Shown piece after piece: positions 52,149-64,000 of a stretch of DNA of 64,000 bases. Where the stretch lies: the NCBI RefSeq assembly GCF_947179515.1, contig NC_067473.1:69723534-69787533 (forward strand), written 5' to 3'. This DNA is from Apodemus sylvaticus (taxonomy: Eukaryota > Chordata > Mammalia > Rodentia > Muridae). How positions within the stretch are numbered: the stretch's first letter is position 1; each line of letters opens with the position of its first letter. The notes beneath the pieces were generated by a model, which saw nothing but the letters and a program-made list of their open reading frames with translations, ran no database searches and was not told where the DNA came from. The position numbers and the translations under genes are program-made.

Positions 52149-55100
52149 CTAATATCCACTTATCAGTGAGTGCATACCATGATTAATCTTTTGAGACTGG
52201 GTTACCTCACTTAGTATGATGTTCTCCAGCTCCATCCATTTGTCTAAGAATTTTATGAATTCATTGTTTCTAATGGCTGAATAGTACTCCATTGTGTAGA
52301 TATACCACATTTTTTGTATCCATTCCTCCGTTGAAGGACACCTAGGTTCTTTCCAGCTTCTGACTACTACAAATAGGGCTTCTATGAACATAGTGGAACA
52401 TGTGTCCTTATTGCATGCTGAAGAATCCTCTGGCTATATGCCCAGTAGTGGTATAACAGGGTCCTCAGGAAGTGACATGCCCAGTTTTCTGAGGAACCAC
52501 CAGACTGATTTCCATAGTGGTTGCACCATCTTGCAAACCGACCAACAGTGGAGGAGTGTTCCTCTTTATCCACATCCTCGCCAACACCTGCTGTCTCCTG
52601 AGTTTTTGATCTTAGCCATTCTGACTGGTGTGAGGTGAAATCTCAGGGTTGTTTTGATTTGCGTTTCCCTAATGATTAATGATGTTGAACATTTCTTAAG
52701 GTGTTTCTCAGCTCTCTGAAGTTCTTCATGTGAAAATTCTTTGTTTAGCTCTGTACCCCACTTTTTAATGGGGTTATTTGGTTCTCTGGGTTCTACTTTC
52801 TAGAGTTCTTTGTATATATTAGATATTAGCCCTCTGTAGGATTTAGGGATGGTGAAGATCCTTTCCCAGTCTGTTGGTTGACATTTTGTCCTTTTGACGG
52901 TGTCCTTTGCCTTACAGAAACTTTGTAGTTATATGAGGTCCCATTTGTCAATTCTTGATCTTAGAGCATAAGCTATTGGTGTTCTATTCAGGAACTTTTC
53001 CCCTGTGCCCATGTCCTCCAGGGTCTTCCCCAGTTTCTTTTCGATTAGTTTCAGTGTGTCAGGTTTTATGTGGAGGTCCTTGATCCATTTGGAGTTGAGC
53101 TTGGTACAAGGAGATAAGAAAGGATCTATGCGCATTCTTCTGCATGCTGACCTCCAAATGAACCAGCACCATTTGTTGAAAAGACCATCTTTTTTCCACT
53201 GGATGCTTTCAGCTCCTTTGTTGAAGACCAAGTGACCATAGGTGTGTTGGTTCATTTCTGGGTCTTCAATCCTATTCCATTGATCCGCTTGCCTGATATT
53301 GTACCAATACCATGCCGTTTTTATCACTATTGCTCTGTAGTAGATTTTAAAGTCTGGGATATTGAATCGCCCTGAAGTTATTTACTGTTGAGAATAGTCT
53401 TAGCTATCCTGGGTTTTTTGTTATTCCAGATGAATTTGAGAATTGCTCTTTCTAGCTCTATGAAGAACTGGGTTGGGATTTTTATGGGAATAGCATTGAA
53501 TCTGTAGATTGCCTTTGGAAAGATGGCCATTTTAATTATATTAATCCTGCCAATCCATGAGCATGGAAGGTTTTTCCATTTTCTGAGATCGTCTTCAATT
53601 TCCTTCTTCAGAGATCTGAAGTTCTTGTCATATAGGTCTTTCACTTGTTTGGTTAGAGTCACCCCAAGATACTTTGTGCTGTTTATGGCTATTGTGAAGG
53701 GTGTCATTTCCCTAATTTCTTTCTGAGTCTTATTATCCTTTGAATATATAAAGGCTACTGATTTGATTGCGTTGATTTTGTTGCCAGCCACTGTGCTGAA
53801 GTTGTTTATCAGCTGTAGGCGTTCTCTAGTAGAGTTTTTAGGGTCACTTAAATATATGACAATATCATCTGCAAATAGTTATAGTTTGACATCTTCCTTT
53901 CCAATTTGTATCCCTTTGACTTCCTTCTGTTGTCTAATTGCTCTAGCTAGGACTTCAATAACTATATTGAAAAGATATGGAGATAGGGGGCAGCCTTGAC
54001 TAGTCCCTGATTTTAGTGGGATTGCTTCAAGTTTCTCTCCCTTTGGTTTGATGTTGGCTACCGGTTTGCTGTATATTGCTTTTACTATGTTTAGATATGG
54101 GCCTTGAATTCCTGTCCTTTCCAAGACTTTTAGCATGAAAGGATGCTGAATTTTGTCAAATGCTTTTTCAGCATCTAATGAAATGATCATGTGGTTTTCT
54201 TCTTTGAGTTTGTTTATGTAGTGGATAGCATTTATGAATTTCCTTATATTGAACCATCCCCGTATACCTGGGATGAAGCCTACTTGATCATGGTGGATGA
54301 TCGTTTTGATGTGTTCTTGGATTTGGTGGGCAAGAATTTTATTTAGTATTTTTGCATCAATATTCGTAAGGGAAATTGGCCTGATATTCTCTTTCTTAGT
54401 TGGATGTTTGTGTGGTTTGGGTATCAGCGTAATTGTGGCTTCGAAGAAGGAGTTGGGTAGTGTTTCTTCTGTTTCTATTTGGTGGAAAAGTTTGAAGAGT
54501 ATTGGTGTTAAGTCTCCTTTGAAGGTCTGATAGAATTCTGCACTGAAACCATCTGGTCCTGTGTTTTTTTTTTTGTTTGTTTTTTTTTTGGTTGGAAGCC
54601 TATCTATGACCCTTTCTATTTCTTTAGGGGTTATGGGTCTGTTTAGATGGTCTATTTGATCCTGGTTTAATTTTGGTAATTGGTATCTGTCTAAAAAAAA
54701 TGTCTATTTCCTCCAGATTCTCCAGTTGTGTTGAGTACAGGTTTTTGTAGTAGGATCTGATGATTTTTTGAATTTCCTCGGTTTCTGTTGTAATATCTCC
54801 ATTTTCATTTCTAATTTTGTTAATTTGGATACTTTCTCTGTGCCCTTTGGATAGTCTGGATAAGGATTTATCTATCGTGTTGATTTTTTCAAAGAACCAG
54901 TTTTTGGTCTTGTTGATTCTTTGTATGGTTCTCTTGGTTTCTACTTGATTGATTTCAGCCCTGAGTTTGATGATTTCCTGTCTTCTTCTCCTCCTGGGTG
55001 AATTAGCTTCTTCTTGCTCCAGGGCTTTCAGTTGTTCCGTTAATCTTCTAGTGTATGCTCCCTGGAATTTCTTTTTGGAGGCACTCAAAGCTATGAGTTT

Positions 55101-55444
55101 TTGTCTTAGCACTGCTTTTATTGTGTCCCATATATTTGTGTATGTTGTGCCTTCATTTTCATTAAATTCTAAGAAATCTTTGATTTCTTTCCTTATTTCT
55201 TCCTTGACCAAGGTATCATTGAGTAGAATATTGTTCAGTTTCCACCTGTATGTGGGCTTTCTGTTGTTTTTACTGTTACTAAAGACCACTTTTACTCCAT
55301 AGTGATCTGATAGGAGGCATGGGATTATTTCGATCTTCTTATATTTGTTGAGGTCTGTCTTGTGACCAAGTATATGATCTATTTTGGAGAAGGTACCATG
55401 AGGTGCTGAGAAAAAGTTTTATTCTTTTGCTTTGGGATAAAAAG

Positions 55445-55490
<46 letters not shown>

Positions 55491-56023
55491 GTTAACTCCA
55501 ATTGGTCCAAAGATTCAATTAGTTTCATTGTCTCCCTGTTTAGTTTCTGTTTTCCTGATCAGTCCATTGGTGAAAGTGGAGTGTTGAAGTCACCCACAAT
55601 TATTTTGTTAGGTGCAATGTGTACTTTGAGCTTCAGTAAAATTTCTTTTATGAATGAGGACACCCTTGTATTTGGGGCATAGATGTTTAGGATTGAGAGT
55701 TCTTCTTGTTGGATTTTTCCTTTGACCAGCAAGTAGTGACCTTTCATGTCTCTTTTGATGACATTAGGTTGAAAGTCAATTTTATCTCAAATTAGAATGG
55801 CAACTCCGGCTTGTTTCCTGGTACCATTTGCTTGTAGAATTGTCTTCCAGCCTTTTACTCTAAGGTAGTTTTTGTCTTTGACATTGAGGTGTGTTTCCTG
55901 TTTGCAGCAAAATGTAGGGTCCTGTTTACGTAACCAGTCTGTTAGTATATGTCTTTTTATTGGGAAATTGAGTCCATTGATGTTAAGAGATATCAAGGAG
56001 TTGTGGTTATTGCTTCCTATCAT
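52149..56023 (-). pseudogene. L1 ORF2, type II copy, broken
   Basis: ATG at 56023 (MIGSNNHNSLISLNINGL), TAG at 52149-52151. Readable: QETHL, GDFNTPL, the reverse-transcriptase GTSQGCPLSPYLF (R to S) and a C-terminal Cys-rich part at about 52515-52570. Damage: an (AT)22 expansion at 55445-55488 within the endonuclease (LTDIYRTF site), a T-rich insertion at 54559-54590, the catalytic motif altered by an A/C change near 53870-53880, and several frameshifts. Confidence 0.9.
55445..55488. repeat. (AT)n expansion inside L1 ORF2
   Basis: Grew from the short gatatatatagaac site of the endonuclease coding sequence (compare 10161-10174). Confidence 0.95.
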
Positions 56024-56080
56024 TTTTAATTATAATTTTATACGTGTATGGTTATCTTCTTTGGGTTTGATGAAAGAAGC

Positions 56081-57279
56081 TTAATATCCTGCTCTTTCCA
56101 GAGTATAGTTTCCCTCGTCGTAATGGTGCTTTCCCCCATCATCCTTTGTAGGGCTGGGTTTGTAGAAAGATATTGTGTAAATTTGGTTTTGTCATGGAAT
56201 ATCTTGGTTTCTCCATCTATAGTAATTGAGAGTTTCGCTGGGTATAGTAGTCTCGGCTGGCATTTGTGTTCTCTTAGAGTCTGCATGAGCTCTGCCCAGG
56301 ATCTTATAGCTTTCATGGTCTCTGGTGAGTAATCAGGTGTAATTCTGATAGGTCTTCCTTTATATGTTACTTGCCCTTTTTCTCTTACTGCCCTAAGTAT
56401 CTTTCTTTGTTCAGTACATTTGGGGTTTTGATTATTATGTGACAAGAGGTATTTCTGTTCTGGTCCAGTCTGTTTGGAGTTCTGTAGGCTTCTTGTATAT
56501 TCATGAGCATCTCTCTCTTTAGGTTAGGGAAGTTTTCTTCCATAATTTTGTTGAAGATATTTGCTGGCCCTTTAAGTTGTAAATCTTCATTCTCATCAAT
56601 ACCTATAATCCTTAGATTTGGCTTTCTCATTGTGTCCTGGATTTCCTGGATATTTTGGGTTACAAGCTTTTTGCATTTTGCATTTTCTTTAACTGTTGAG
56701 TCCATGGTTTCTATGGTATCTTCGGCATCTGAGATTCGTTCTTCTATCTCTTGTATTCTGTTGTTGATATTTGCGTCTATGGTCCATGATTTCTTCCCAA
56801 GGTTTTCTATCTTGTCTCCCTTTGTGCTTTCTTAGTTGTTTCTACTTCTGTTTTTAGATCCTGGAATTTTTGCTCAGTTATGTCATTTGCTTGTTTGTGT
56901 TTTCCTCTAATCCTTTAAGCGATTTTTGTGTTTCCTCTTTCATTATTTCTGCCTGTTGATCAAAGTTCTCCTGTATTTCTTTAAGTGATTTTTGCATTTC
57001 CTCCTTATTGGCTTTTGTATTCTCCTCAATTTCTTTCAGTGATTTTTGTGTTTCCCTTGTTAGGGCTTCTAATTTTTGATCCATTTTCTCCTGAATTTCT
57101 TTAAGTATGTCCTTCATGTGTTCCTGTACTAGCATCATGACCAGTGATTTTATATCCAAATCTTGTTTTCCTGGTGTGTTGGGGTATCCAGGACGTGCTA
57201 ATGTTGGAGAATTGGGTTCAGATGCTTCCATAATGCCTTGGTTTCTGTTAGTAACATTCCTATGTTTGCCTTTAGCCAT
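56081..57279 (-). pseudogene. L1 ORF1, type II copy, broken
   Basis: ATG at 57279 (MAKGKHRNVTNRNQG). An upstream in-frame extension runs to 57390 without a stop. Coiled coil with one block fewer than the 7.1-kb copy. A loss around 56875 breaks the frame after VKEL-equivalent residues. RRM (NLRIIGI) and C-terminal domain (YPAKLS) are readable, and the TAA is at 56081-56083. Confidence 0.9.
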
Positions 57280-57925
57280 TTGGTTCTCCCAGGAGTTAGA
57301 TGGTCTTATTGTTATTGGCTGGTGCTTCAACCTACTGTGGATCTTTAAGATTATCTCTGCAACACTAGATGACTGGGTTTCTTCTGGCACAGATTACTGA
57401 TATGCTGGTTTCCTCTTTTGTGCCTTTGGAGCCCTTCTCAGTCTTGCCTCGAGCAATGCTCTACTTAGGTTGTCAAGGTCAACCAGGTGTTCTCTGTCTG
57501 CTCTATTATGGAGGGAAGAAGTTGTGGTGGGGGTCACTCCCTCTGTTGATTCTCACATAAGGCACAGGTCCTGTGATGGACTGGCTTGCAGATGAACCAC
57601 CTATGTGCTCAGTTCCTGAGTGCAGGCAGACCCCTGGCGGTTTGCACCACCAGAAATCTAAAGCTCAGGGTGACCCTTTTCTGTCCTGGCAGGGAGTGAA
57701 TATGGCCACAGGGAATCTCTTCCTCTGCTGCTCTCTGGGCAGGACACAGGTCCCTCTCCTGGTGGGCTGGCAGACAAACTGCTTTTGTGCTCAGTTCCTG
57801 AGTGCAGGCAGACCCCTAGCAGTTTGCACCACCAGAAATCTAAAGTTCAGGGTGATACAAAACCTAGTGATCCTTTTGTGCCCCAGCAGGCAGTGAGTAT
57901 GGCTGTGGGGATTCTCTCCTTCCCA
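57280..57925 (-). promoter_or_regulatory. L1 5'UTR, type II, with two monomers
   Basis: A linker (57280-57563) and two tandem monomers of 182 bp (57564-57745 and 57746-57925), each containing gctcagttcctgagtgcagg and agtttgcaccaccagaaatc words on the plus strand. Tandem 5' monomers are the known promoter design of murine L1s; promoter action is inferred here. Confidence 0.8.
57564..57925 (-). repeat. Two 182-bp tandem monomers
   Basis: acaggtcc recurs at 57564 and 57746, and gctcagttcctgagtgcagg at 57607 and 57789, both exactly 182 bp apart. Confidence 0.9.
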
Positions 57926-57929
57926 GCTA

Positions 57930-58224
57930 ACCTTTTCTTGACCCCAGAGTTAACTCTCCCTATCAAAACACCCCAGGTTTTTTATCCATTATAACTGGGG
58001 AACTTGTTAAGCTCTTAATTCATTAATTCCTCTAATGTTTTCTTCTTGGTAGGTGTCCTGTCTTGCTCCACTTAATTCCAGAAGTCTGTGGCAATACCTG
58101 GCCTAGAGAAGAAAACCAATGTGGGTAAAACAAATCACTTTTTCCTTTGTGTCCTTTCTTCAATGAAAGTTAAGAGGAAGCTTGAGTGTGCAAATTAGAA
58201 AGTCAGGTATCCTATGGATGGCCC
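57930..58224. other. Short spacer, nothing recognised
   Basis: Flanking DNA between two minus-strand L1s. No gene or repeat named. Confidence 0.4.
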
Positions 58225-58621
58225 AAGTATTCTTTTACTTTTTTATTTTTTTTTACATTTCAAGTGATTTCCCCTTTCCTGGCTCCCCACTCCCCGAAAG
58301 TCCCATAAGCCCTCTTCCCTCCCCCTGTTCCCCCATCAACCCCTTCCCACTTCCCTGTTCTGGTTTTGTCCTCTACTGCTGCACTGAGCCTTTCCAGAAC
58401 CAGGGGCCACTCCTCCATTCTTCTTGTACCTCATTTGATGCATGGATTATGACTTGGGTAATGCAAGTTTCTAGGCTAATATCCACTTATCAGTGAGTGC
58501 ATACCATGATTGATCTTTTGAGACTGGGTTACCTCAAATAGTATGATGTTCTCCAGCTCCATCCATTTGTCTAAGAATCTCATGAATACATTGTTTCTAA
58601 TGGCTGAATAGTACTCCATTG

Positions 58622-58659
<38 letters not shown>

Positions 58660-58661
58660 TA
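58622..58661. repeat. (TA)n expansion inside L1 ORF2
   Basis: Expansion of the antisense tgtatatatacc site of the ORF2 C-terminal coding region. Confidence 0.95.
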
Positions 58662-58948
58662 TCATTTTTTGTATCCATTCCTCTGTTGAGGGACACCTGG
58701 GTTCTTTCCAGCTTCTGGCTATTATAAATAGGGCTGCTATGAACATAGAGGAGCATGTGTCCTTATTACATGCTGGGTAATCCTCTGGGTATATGCCCAG
58801 GAGTGGTATTATAGCAGGGTCCTCTGGAAGTGACGAGCCCAGTTTTCTGAGGAACCACCAGACTGATTTCCAGAGTGGTTGTACCAATATGCAACCCCAT
58901 TCAAGCAAATCAGTAGCCTTCCTATACTCAAAGGATAAGCAGGCTGAG

Positions 58949-58960
58949 AAAGAAATTAGG
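58949..58960. repeat. Left TSD (aaagaaattagg)
   Basis: Repeated at 60369-60380. Host ORF2 codons (EKEIRE) continue across. Confidence 0.88.
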
Positions 58961-60368
58961 TGAAAATTCTTTGTTTAGGTCTGTACCCCATTTTTTAATA
59001 GGGTTTTTTGATTCCCTGGGGTCTAACTTCTTGAGTTCTTTGTATATATTCGATATTAGCCCTCTATCAAATGTAGTATTGGTGAAGATCTTTTCCCAAT
59101 TTGTTGGTTGCCATTTTGTCCTTCTGACAGTGTCCTTTGCCTTACAGAAACTTTGTAATTTTATGAGATCCCATTTGTCAATTCTTGATTTTACAGCATA
59201 AGCTATTGGTGTTCATTTCAGGAACTTTTCCCCTGGGCCTACGTCCTCAAGGGTTTTCCCCAGTTTCTTTTCTATTAGTTTCAGTGTGACTAGTTTTATG
59301 TGGAGGTCCTTGATCCACTTGGAGTTGAGCTTAGTACAAGGAGATAAGAAGGGATCAATTCGCATTCTCCTGCATGCTGACCTCCAGTTGAACCAGCACT
59401 ATTTGTTGAAAATGATATCTTTTTTCCACTGGATGTTTTCAGCTCCTTTGTCGAAGATCAAGTGACCATAGGTGTGTGGATTCATTTCTGGGTCTTCAAT
59501 TCTATTCCATTCGTCCACTTGCCTGTCACTGTACCAATACCAAGAGAAATTCAGATGGCAGAGAAGCACCTTAAGAAGTGCTCAACATCATTAGCCATTA
59601 GAGAAATGCATATCAAAACAACCCTGAGATTTCACCTCATACCAGTCAGAATGGCTAAGGATAAAAACTCAGGAGACAGCAGTTGTTGGCAAGGATGTGG
59701 AGAAAGAGGAACACTCCTTCATTGCTGGTGGGATTGTAAGATGGTACAACCACTATGGAAATCAGTCTGGCAGTTCCTAAGAAAACTGGACATGACACGT
59801 CCGGAGGACCCTGCTATACCTCTCCTGGGCATATACCCAGAGGATTCCCCAGCATGCAATAAGGACACATGCTCCACTATGTTAATAGCAGCCTTATTTA
59901 TAATAGACAGAAGCTGGAAAGAACCCAGATATCCCTCAATGGAGGAATGGATACAGAAAATGTGGTATATATACACAATGGAGTACTATTCAGCAATTAA
60001 AAACAATGAATTCATGAACTTTTTAGGCAAATGATTGGAACTGGAAAATATCATCCTAAGCAAGGTAATGCAATCACAAAAGAATACACATGGAATGCAA
60101 TCATTGATAAGTGGATATTAATTAGCCCTGAAGCTCTGAACACTGAAGATATAATTAGCATATCAAATGATTCCCATGAAGAAGGAAGAAGAGGGCTCTA
60201 ATCCTCAAAAGGCTTGATCCAGCATTGTAGGGGAGTACCAGGACAGAGAAAAGGGAGGGGGAAAGATAGGAGAATGAATGGAGAGAGGAGGACTTATGGG
60301 GAGGGGGTAAAGAGGAAAGCTTTTGGATTGTAAACAAAGAATATAGAAAATAAAAATATATATTAAAA
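58961..60368 (+). mobile_element. 5'-inverted (twin-primed) L1 nested in an inverted L1 segment
   Basis: 58961-59542 is antisense ORF2. From 59543 the sense strand reads ORF2 from EIQMAEKHL to its end near 60120, then a 3'UTR of a slightly different type (aggcttgatccagcattgta) and AATAAA with A-tail. In L1 coordinates the inverted part ends at gaattttcac and the sense part starts a few bases later. TSDs are 58949-58960 and 60369-60380. Confidence 0.9.
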
Positions 60369-60380
60369 AAAGAAATTAGG
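60369..60380. repeat. Right TSD (aaagaaattagg)
   Basis: Identical to 58949-58960. After it the host L1 ORF2 resumes in frame with gaaatgacacccttcac. Confidence 0.88.
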
Positions 60381-60678
60381 GAAATGACACCCTTCACAAT
60401 AGCCACAAAAAGTATAAAGTACCTTGGTGTGACTCTGACCAAACAAGTGAAAGATCTGTATGACCAGAACTTCAAGTCTCTGAAGAAGAAAATGGAAGAA
60501 GACCTCAGAAAATGGAAAAATCTGCCATGTTCATGGATTGGCAGGATTAATATAGTTAAAATGGCTATCTTGACAAAAGCAATATACAAATTCAATGCAA
60601 TACCCATCAAAAGCCCAACTCAGTTCTGCATAGCATTAGAATGAGCAATTCTCAAATTCATCTGGAATAACAGAAGAC

Positions 60679-60702
60679 AAAAAAAAAAAAAAAAAAAAAA
60701 AA
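60679..60702. repeat. A-run expansion inside L1 ORF2 (24 A)
   Basis: At the NNKKPRIAKT coding site, the same site expanded at 19016-19053. Confidence 0.9.
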
Positions 60703-60828
60703 CAGGATAGTTAACACTATTCTCAGCAACAAAAGAAATTCTGGGTGAATCAGAATCCGGGACCTCAAGCAATACTACAAAGCAATAGTGTTAAAAACTG
60801 CATGGTATTGGTAAAGTGTTTTATTTTT

Positions 60829-61482
60829 AATATGTTCTACTTCATATGTAAACATCCACTAACAGGAAAGGGTCAGTATTAACTCATTTTAATTGTGCTG
60901 AATGGAGTTTAAATATAAGTAACTGAGTTTACTTCTTATCTAATTTAACTTTGTGTATCTAGATTCTTTCATAGGCATTATTGATATTATATGATTGATA
61001 TGATAAAATGTATTTAAAACCTTGCTGCACCGGCAAAAAAATGAGTATCAACCGTTTTATTTTTGAACTGCAAAATGTTATAGTAGTCAGCATATAACTT
61101 ATAAACTAATATCCAAATTTTTGTGAAATACACACATAATAATTGTGCATGTGTATATGCATATGTCACCAGATTTATGTGTTATTCCCCAACCATTGTC
61201 CCATCTTCAATCAAGCTACCTGAAATAATTGCTTGTGGCTATGCAAAATGTTATCTAATATTGGCATGCCTCCAATATGTATCATATCATTTTAAAAATA
61301 AGATTCAAAAACAATTTGAAAACACTTTCTCACCTTCAGAATCTATTGAGAAATAGACTGTTATACAAACATATTTGTAAATAAAATTATTCATTCAATT
61401 AAATAAAGATGCACGACTTCCCATTTGGCACTGATGAGAAAACATGTTTAAAAACAAAATCTGCTGCCACCTACAGAAAACC

Positions 61483-61484
<2 letters not shown>
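60829..61484. other. AT-rich stretch, no gene seen
   Basis: No recognised repeat or coding signal. Confidence 0.5.

Positions 61485-61542
<58 letters not shown>
61485..61542. repeat. (GA)n microsatellite
   Basis: About 29 perfect GA units. Confidence 0.98.
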
Positions 61543-61544
<2 letters not shown>

Positions 61545-64000
61545 TGTTTTAATACTGAATAAGTATTAAACAGGAATGCAGTGTGCTTCACTAATGGTCT
61601 ACTGAAGAAATCAACAAGAAAGAAAAAGAATCTCTGAATTAACTCAACCATGAAGAAATAGGCTACAGAATAAGTGCTCTCAGGATCACTAGTCTCCACT
61701 GAGAGGACATGATTGAACCGTTTGTCACTTTGCCTCACCTGAAACTACAATTATCTATGCCAGCAAACTGGGAAATGAAGACTCTTCTAATCTGCTTTGT
61801 TATTACACTTTAAACTCAGATTCTTGAGCCTTGAGAAAGTCTCCCTGTTGTTAATTTTTTCTTTGAATTTACGTATATACATTCCAAAGGACAAACAAAA
61901 AGATAATGACATTTCAAAATCAATTAATTTAGGAGAAAATGGATGAGAAAAGTAGAATTTTAACTGGGCAAAATAAGTTTCTTATTTTAAGTCACCATTT
62001 TTTTAATCTATATTTGCCTTCACAGCAGACTCAAAACTGTAATGACATATGAGGTATTTGTTGGTTTTAGCCAGATAGGTGGCCTGCTGTAATCCCAGCA
62101 TTCAACAGGATCAGATGTTCAAAGCTAAGCCTAAAGCTTATCAAACAAATCAGAACACAGAGTTTGTTGGTTTTAAGCAAAGATCTTCCTTTTAGTTATA
62201 TTAAAGATGACTTGAAAGGGAGAAAAAATATCTCAAAGAGAAGCCTATCAGAAAATGTTGTAGCTATCCTCTTTCAGAAAACCATGGTGAGACTTAGTGG
62301 GTGAGTTATTAAAGAATTAGGTACAATCAGCTAAAACCTTGGGGACACATGTTTCAATACAAGCACAAAGAAAAAAACTGCCTAAGGGACGGAATTGGGT
62401 AATAATATCTTTTGCTTGGCATTTACTTTAGGTTACTAAGCAGTCAGAAGATAAACTTGCTGTCTGGCCTGCTGAATTGTAGAACTAGGGAGAAGGTGAT
62501 CTAAATGGATGTCGGGGTTTAAAGGTAACCCACTGAAAGCTTCAGTGTTTTACATCCCTAACCAAGGAATTGAACAGATGCACACAGCTGTAGGAGAAAG
62601 AGGGACAGTTTATTAAAATATGATAAACTTCTATGGGAGGAACCAGGGAAAGCAAATAAAGAGTGTGGTAACTCAAACAATCTTACCACAAATAGACTGG
62701 GAATTTTATGCCACTTAGTGGAAGCTTTCAGGGTCATTTGCTCAGTGCAAACGTTCTCACACATGCTATTGCATGTGGTTCTCTATTATATGATTTACAC
62801 CATGTGTCATTATTATGTCAAATGTTCACCCAGGGATGTGCTGTTTTAGTATTAAAATAATTAGCATAACCGCATCTGGGGAATAGCTGTGCATTTTGCC
62901 AGGAGAGTTGTTGGATTTAGTCATTTGTAGCAGGATGTTTTCAGCCTTCCTCATTGCTGATTGATTCTGTTTCCTCTTCTGCTAGCTTGGCACTCTTTGT
63001 GTAACTCCTTTAGCTTTCATTCTCCACCTTATATGCCATCCTCAAAAGCACTTAATTTTGTTTTACCAGTGGTATATGCATATTCTTTTTGTGAGGTGAA
63101 AATGTAGGCTCAGGAAAAGTGATGCTTGCTATAGATGCCTGAAATTATAGGCAGTAGAGCAACAGCAGAGCGGACTCTGTACTTAAATGACAGAAGTGAA
63201 AGAGAAAGATATGAAGACCAGGTTCAGCAAGCTGTGAAAGTCAGACAAGAGAATGATAATCTTGAAAGAAACGAAGAGAGTGAGCTGGGGCGGTGAAAGA
63301 CATCTTAAGAAATAAATGGTCTAAAAACATTAATAGGAAATAAAAGCAAACCGATGTGTTCAGAGTCAGTACAAGACCTTGATCAAAGGATGCTTGAGTA
63401 ACTAGAGACAGGGAGAAATTCCAGAAGAATTTGTCATGTATGTTCTAGAGAGGCCCATAAAACTCTGTTACAGCTTGTCAAAGTGATTGGGCAGATAATA
63501 ATTAGGAAGGCTAAAGTAGTTGATTGTAATATGTGGTTATCAGACCTTGTTTTATTGTTTTACTGGATATTCTTTTTAAATTCTCATTGATAAGAGAGTA
63601 TTTTAGAATACATTAATGATAAAAAGATAATAAAGTCCAAATATTACCATATTCATTATTGCTGTTCATTCTTTCTGATATTCTGTTTGTGATTTTCCTT
63701 GTGATTACTTTAATATATAGTATATTTATTACCTATCACACAGACTTGGAATATCTAAAAAATTCCAGTGCCAAAATTCAAGGGCACTATTATACATTAT
63801 GTGGTTGTAGTTTTGTATTAATTCATAAAAGTAGAGGATATATTACTTATATCTATTAAAAGCATAAGTGAAATACCTACACATGTACTTATAGCATAAA
63901 GTTTAGTTAACCCCTACATAACCAGTAGTTTGTTCTGCAATTACACCATTGTAGCTTCATATTATAGATATCAATAGCTTATTTCAGATCAATTTATAGT
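61543..64000. other. Unique AT-rich DNA, no gene seen
   Basis: Small open frames (up to about 96 codons) have no recognisable family. A very diverged SINE core may lie at 62065-62130. Confidence 0.5.
62065..62130 (+). mobile_element. Possible old SINE remnant
   Basis: gccagataggtggcctgctg, taatcccagcattcaacagg, atcagatgttcaaagctaag resembles the first half of a B1/B4-type SINE. Short and diverged. Confidence 0.4.

Larger units (their letters stand above)
51901..57925 (-). mobile_element. Nearly full-length L1, type II, antisense
   Basis: T-rich tail 51901-51927, short 3'UTR to 52148, ORF2 52149-56023, ORF1 56081-57279, 5'UTR to about 57925 with two tandem monomers. All frames are broken. 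Subfamily differs from the 7.1-kb element (for example endonuclease/spacer residues TYRWKLNNILLND) and matches the older host at 34-45 kb. I did not find a convincing TSD. Confidence 0.9.
58239..60820 (-). mobile_element. Minus-strand L1 with inverted 5' part, split by another L1
   Basis: 58239-58900 is an antisense L1 3' end (T-tail, short 3'UTR, ORF2 C-terminus). At 58900/58901 it switches to sense ORF2 sequence (tcaagcaaatcagtagcctt), which continues to 58960 and resumes at 60381-60820 after an insertion. The inverted part covers the codons from about SSKSVAFLYS to KTAWYW. Unlike the other inversions here, about 750 bp of L1 is missing between the two parts. Candidate TSD aagtattcttttac (58225-58238) / aagtgttttattttt (60814-60828) is weak. 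Confidence 0.7.

Noticed and set aside
57564..57925. CRISPR-like or satellite array
   Set aside because: Only two 182-bp units exist, they abut without spacers, and they occupy the 5' end of an L1.
61448..61738. 96-codon frame with a Ser-Leu repeat
   Set aside because: Its middle is the (GA)n microsatellite and the ends match no family.
1..64000. tRNA, rRNA or other structured RNA genes
   Set aside because: Apart from SINEs derived from tRNA or 7SL RNA, I saw no intact box A/box B pair with a cloverleaf, and no ID elements.

Overview
The window is mammalian nuclear DNA from a muroid rodent. It has B1 and B2/B3 SINEs, many LINE-1 (L1) copies of the mouse/rat type, microsatellites, and an AT-rich background with no cellular protein-coding exon that I can recognise. 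The youngest L1s have a short 3'UTR (about 240 bp) ending in a motif like tgtaaataaattatatcgaa. I associate this from memory with Rattus rather than house mouse, so rat is my best guess but unproven. By my own intervals, roughly two thirds of the window is L1.

Layout. 1-6.6 kb: AT-rich sequence with two old B3-like SINEs, a sense L1 3' end and a small antisense L1 3' end. 6.6-25.2 kb: one ancient minus-strand L1 acts as landing site for three later insertions. These are a plus-strand full-length L1 (7114-14383), a B1 (14571-14765), and a 5'-inverted L1 (17321-24699) that itself holds a nested minus-strand L1 of about 6 kb (17497-23471). Each later insertion has readable target-site duplications (TSDs). 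25.2-34.2 kb: mostly unique AT-rich DNA with two B1s and two old L1 3' ends. 34.2-44.8 kb: a composite plus-strand L1 with two successive 5'UTR-ORF1 modules, an inserted 2.7-kb L1, an inserted 86-bp L1 and a 488-bp internal duplication. 46.2-50.8 kb: two more 5'-inverted L1s and a processed Rps2 pseudogene. 51.9-57.9 kb: a nearly full-length minus-strand L1 with tandem 182-bp 5'UTR monomers. 58.2-60.8 kb: two 5'-inverted L1s, one inside the other. 60.8-64 kb: unique AT-rich DNA with a GA repeat.

Function. The only long intact reading frame is ORF2 of the L1 at 7.1-14.4 kb (1274 codons, endonuclease and reverse transcriptase residues present). Its partner ORF1 has one internal stop. That element appears to have carried about 650 bp of an older L1's 3'UTR downstream of its own poly(A) signal (a 3' transduction). 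All other L1 frames are broken. I found no new genetic system. The interest lies in the readable insertion history and in the modular L1 5'UTRs.
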